Assembly: GCA_027004335.1 (NCBI GenBank) | Contig: JALTID010000028.1 | Location: forward strand, 1 to 5,183 | Direction of reading: 5' to 3' | Source: a bacterium | GTDB lineage: Bacteria > JALSQH01 | DNA length: 5,183 nt | In this document: positions 4,006 through 5,183 of the stretch, piece by piece | Layout: each line of letters begins with the position of its first letter | Numbering within the stretch: the stretch's first letter is position 1 | Notes under the pieces: model-generated | Seen by the model: only the letters and a program-made list of their open reading frames with translations | Database searches by the model: none | Told to the model about the DNA's origin: nothing | Translations under genes and position numbers: made by a program

Positions 4006-5183
4006 ATGTCTTATCAGGTTCTTGCCAGAAAATGGCGTCCTCAAATTTTTGAAGATGTAATAGGCCAATCTCATGTAACACGAACCATCCAGAATGCCAT
4101 AAAAACCAAAAGAATAGGACACGCATATATATTCACTGGCCCAAGAGGTATTGGAAAAACCACAACAGCAAGACTACTTGCCAAAGCCTTAAACTGCGAA
4201 AAAGGTCCTACACCAACACCATGTAATAAATGCTCTAATTGCATAGAAATTTCGGAGAATAGATTCCCTGATGTGATTGAAATAGATGGAGCCTCCAATA
4301 ACAGTGTGGATGATATTAGAGATCTTATTGAAAGAGTAAATTACAGACCAGCCAAAGGCAGATACAAAATTTATATAATTGATGAGGTACACATGCTCTC
4401 AACAAGCGCTTTCAATGCCCTTCTTAAAACATTGGAGGAACCACCTTCTCATGTAATTTTCGTTTTTGCTACCACAGAGCCACATAAGATTCCTGCAACA
4501 ATAATGTCCAGATGTCAGAGGTTTGACTTCAGGAAGATTCCAGAGAATCTAATAATCAAGAGGTTGAAATTTATCTTAGGTGAAGAAGGAATCACATATT
4601 TTTCTGAAGACTCTCTGAAAATTATCGCAAGAGCTGCTGACGGATCTCTAAGAGACGCTCTGAGTATACTAGATCAGGCTCTTTCTCTGGACCCCGAATT
4701 AAAAAGGGAAAATCTGGAGCAGGTTCTTGGTCTGACGAGCAAATCAATAATTAGAGAAATAACTGCATCATTAATACATAAAGATACTCAAAAACTCTCT
4801 CAGTTAATCCAGTCCAATATTGCTGGAGTGAGAGACATTAAGAATTTTTTCAGGGAACTTCTTATATATATTGATGAACTCATTAAAATTAAATTTGAAT
4901 TAATCTCAGGAGAAGAAAGTGATAAGGATTTAATCAAAGAAATAGATAAAGAGGAACTATTCCATCTGTTTAACATGGTAAATAAAGTAGTAACAGATTC
5001 GCTTTCATCTCCATTTCCTGAATTAAAAATGGAAGTAGGTTTAATTTCCATAGCTTCAAGACCACCTCTTGTCTCCATTGAAAAATTAATTGAAAAACTG
5101 GAAAAAGGCGTTGAAATTTCAGTAAAAGATAAAAGGACTCAAAAACCTCGCGATACCACTTTTCCCCCCTCAAGCAGTGATAA
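4006..5183 (+). CDS. dnaX: DNA polymerase III subunit gamma/tau, N-terminal part (cut by the window edge)
   Basis: DnaX is the ATPase of the clamp loader that opens the beta clamp and couples the replicative polymerases. 392 codons are present, with no stop before the window edge. The start M-SYQVLARKWRP matches the family, and an in-frame TAG lies directly upstream, fixing ATG 4006. Visible motifs: Walker A G45-PRGIGKT-T53 with K51; zinc ligands C64, C73, C76 and C79; Walker B I124-IDEVHM-L131; a sensor-1-type ATTEPHK (155-161); the SRC motif with arginine finger R169 (168-170); and sensor 2 GSLRDALS, at the end of domain II. Domain III ends around 354 and a linker begins. The tau-specific domains and any gamma-producing frameshift site would lie beyond the window. 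There is no clear Shine-Dalgarno: only GGA, 11 nt upstream. The SRP RNA ends 27 nt before the start. Confidence 0.97.
   Translation, partial: MSYQVLARKWRPQIFEDVIGQSHVTRTIQNAIKTKRIGHAYIFTGPRGIGKTTTARLLAKALNCEKGPTPTPCNKCSNCIEISENRFPDVIEIDGASNNSVDDIRDLIERVNYRPAKGRYKIYIIDEVHMLSTSAFNALLKTLEEPPSHVIFVFATTEPHKIPATIMSRCQRFDFRKIPENLIIKRLKFILGEEGITYFSEDSLKIIARAADGSLRDALSILDQALSLDPELKRENLEQVLGLTSKSIIREITASLIHKDTQKLSQLIQSNIAGVRDIKNFFRELLIYIDELIKIKFELISGEESDKDLIKEIDKEELFHLFNMVNKVVTDSLSSPFPELKMEVGLISIASRPPLVSIEKLIEKLEKGVEISVKDKRTQKPRDTTFPPSSSD

Noticed and set aside
3990-4052. A 20-codon plus-strand ORF that starts just after the SRP RNA and overlaps the dnaX start out of frame
   Set aside because: It has no Shine-Dalgarno and no codon signal, and its extent is explained by the dnaX sequence itself. 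A leader peptide cannot be supported.
4071-5173. Several minus-strand open frames opposite dnaX
   Set aside because: DnaX motifs on the plus strand are unambiguous and continuous; the antisense frames have no ribosome sites or known domains.
4006-5183. A gamma-producing frameshift site in dnaX
   Set aside because: No A-AAA-AAG type heptamer is seen in the part present. In E. coli the site lies further downstream, beyond this window.
1-5183. A mobile element, defence system, CRISPR array or tRNA
   Set aside because: Every stretch outside the divergent spacer is accounted for by core genes. No direct-repeat arrays, transposase motifs or tRNA-like folds were noticed.

Overview
The window is AT-rich DNA from a diderm (Gram-negative) bacterium. 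It carries a type IV pilus alignment-complex operon on the minus strand, and the signal recognition particle (SRP) RNA gene plus dnaX on the plus strand. A PilQ with an N-terminal AMIN domain, PilP as a separate lipoprotein, and a short (about 105 nt) 4.5S-type SRP RNA fit a proteobacterial or deltaproteobacterial-like (Desulfobacterota/Myxococcota) lineage. That placement is an inference and I cannot name a genus.

Minus strand, read right to left: a small Xre-type helix-turn-helix protein (3676 to 3446), then pilM (3441-2335), pilN (2338-1781), pilO (1773-1138), pilP (1132-602) and the first 201 codons of pilQ (605 to the window edge). The genes are tightly packed, with gaps of 4, 7 and 5 nt and two ATGA stop/start overlaps (pilM/pilN and pilP/pilQ). 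Each start has a good Shine-Dalgarno sequence, usually inside the end of the preceding gene. This looks like one translationally coupled operon with the regulator as its first gene. PilM is a cytoplasmic actin-like protein that binds the PilN N-terminus. PilN and PilO are inner-membrane partners, PilP is a lipoprotein linking them to the secretin, and PilQ is the outer-membrane secretin.

The divergent spacer, about 3677-3872, holds promoter elements for both directions and several short palindromes. For the plus strand there is a convincing sigma-70-type promoter (TTGAAA, 16 bp, TACAAT) whose predicted start coincides with the 5' end of the SRP RNA. For the pil operon there is a perfect TTGACA but no good -10, and an inverted repeat lies where the -10 and start site would be. 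This suggests regulated transcription, possibly by the Xre protein.

Plus strand: the SRP RNA (about 3873-3978), with the conserved GGAA-capped SRP54-binding hairpin and a 14-bp terminal helix, is followed 27 nt later by dnaX. DnaX is open to the window edge (392 codons; domains I-III plus the start of the linker). An SRP RNA gene beside dnaX also occurs in Bacillus subtilis (scr-dnaX).

The window is essentially core genome. I see no mobile element, CRISPR array, tRNA or unknown multi-gene system. The points worth checking are the linkage of the Xre regulator to pilMNOPQ, the operator-like repeats, the missing dnaX Shine-Dalgarno, and some odd composition in PilO, PilP and PilQ.
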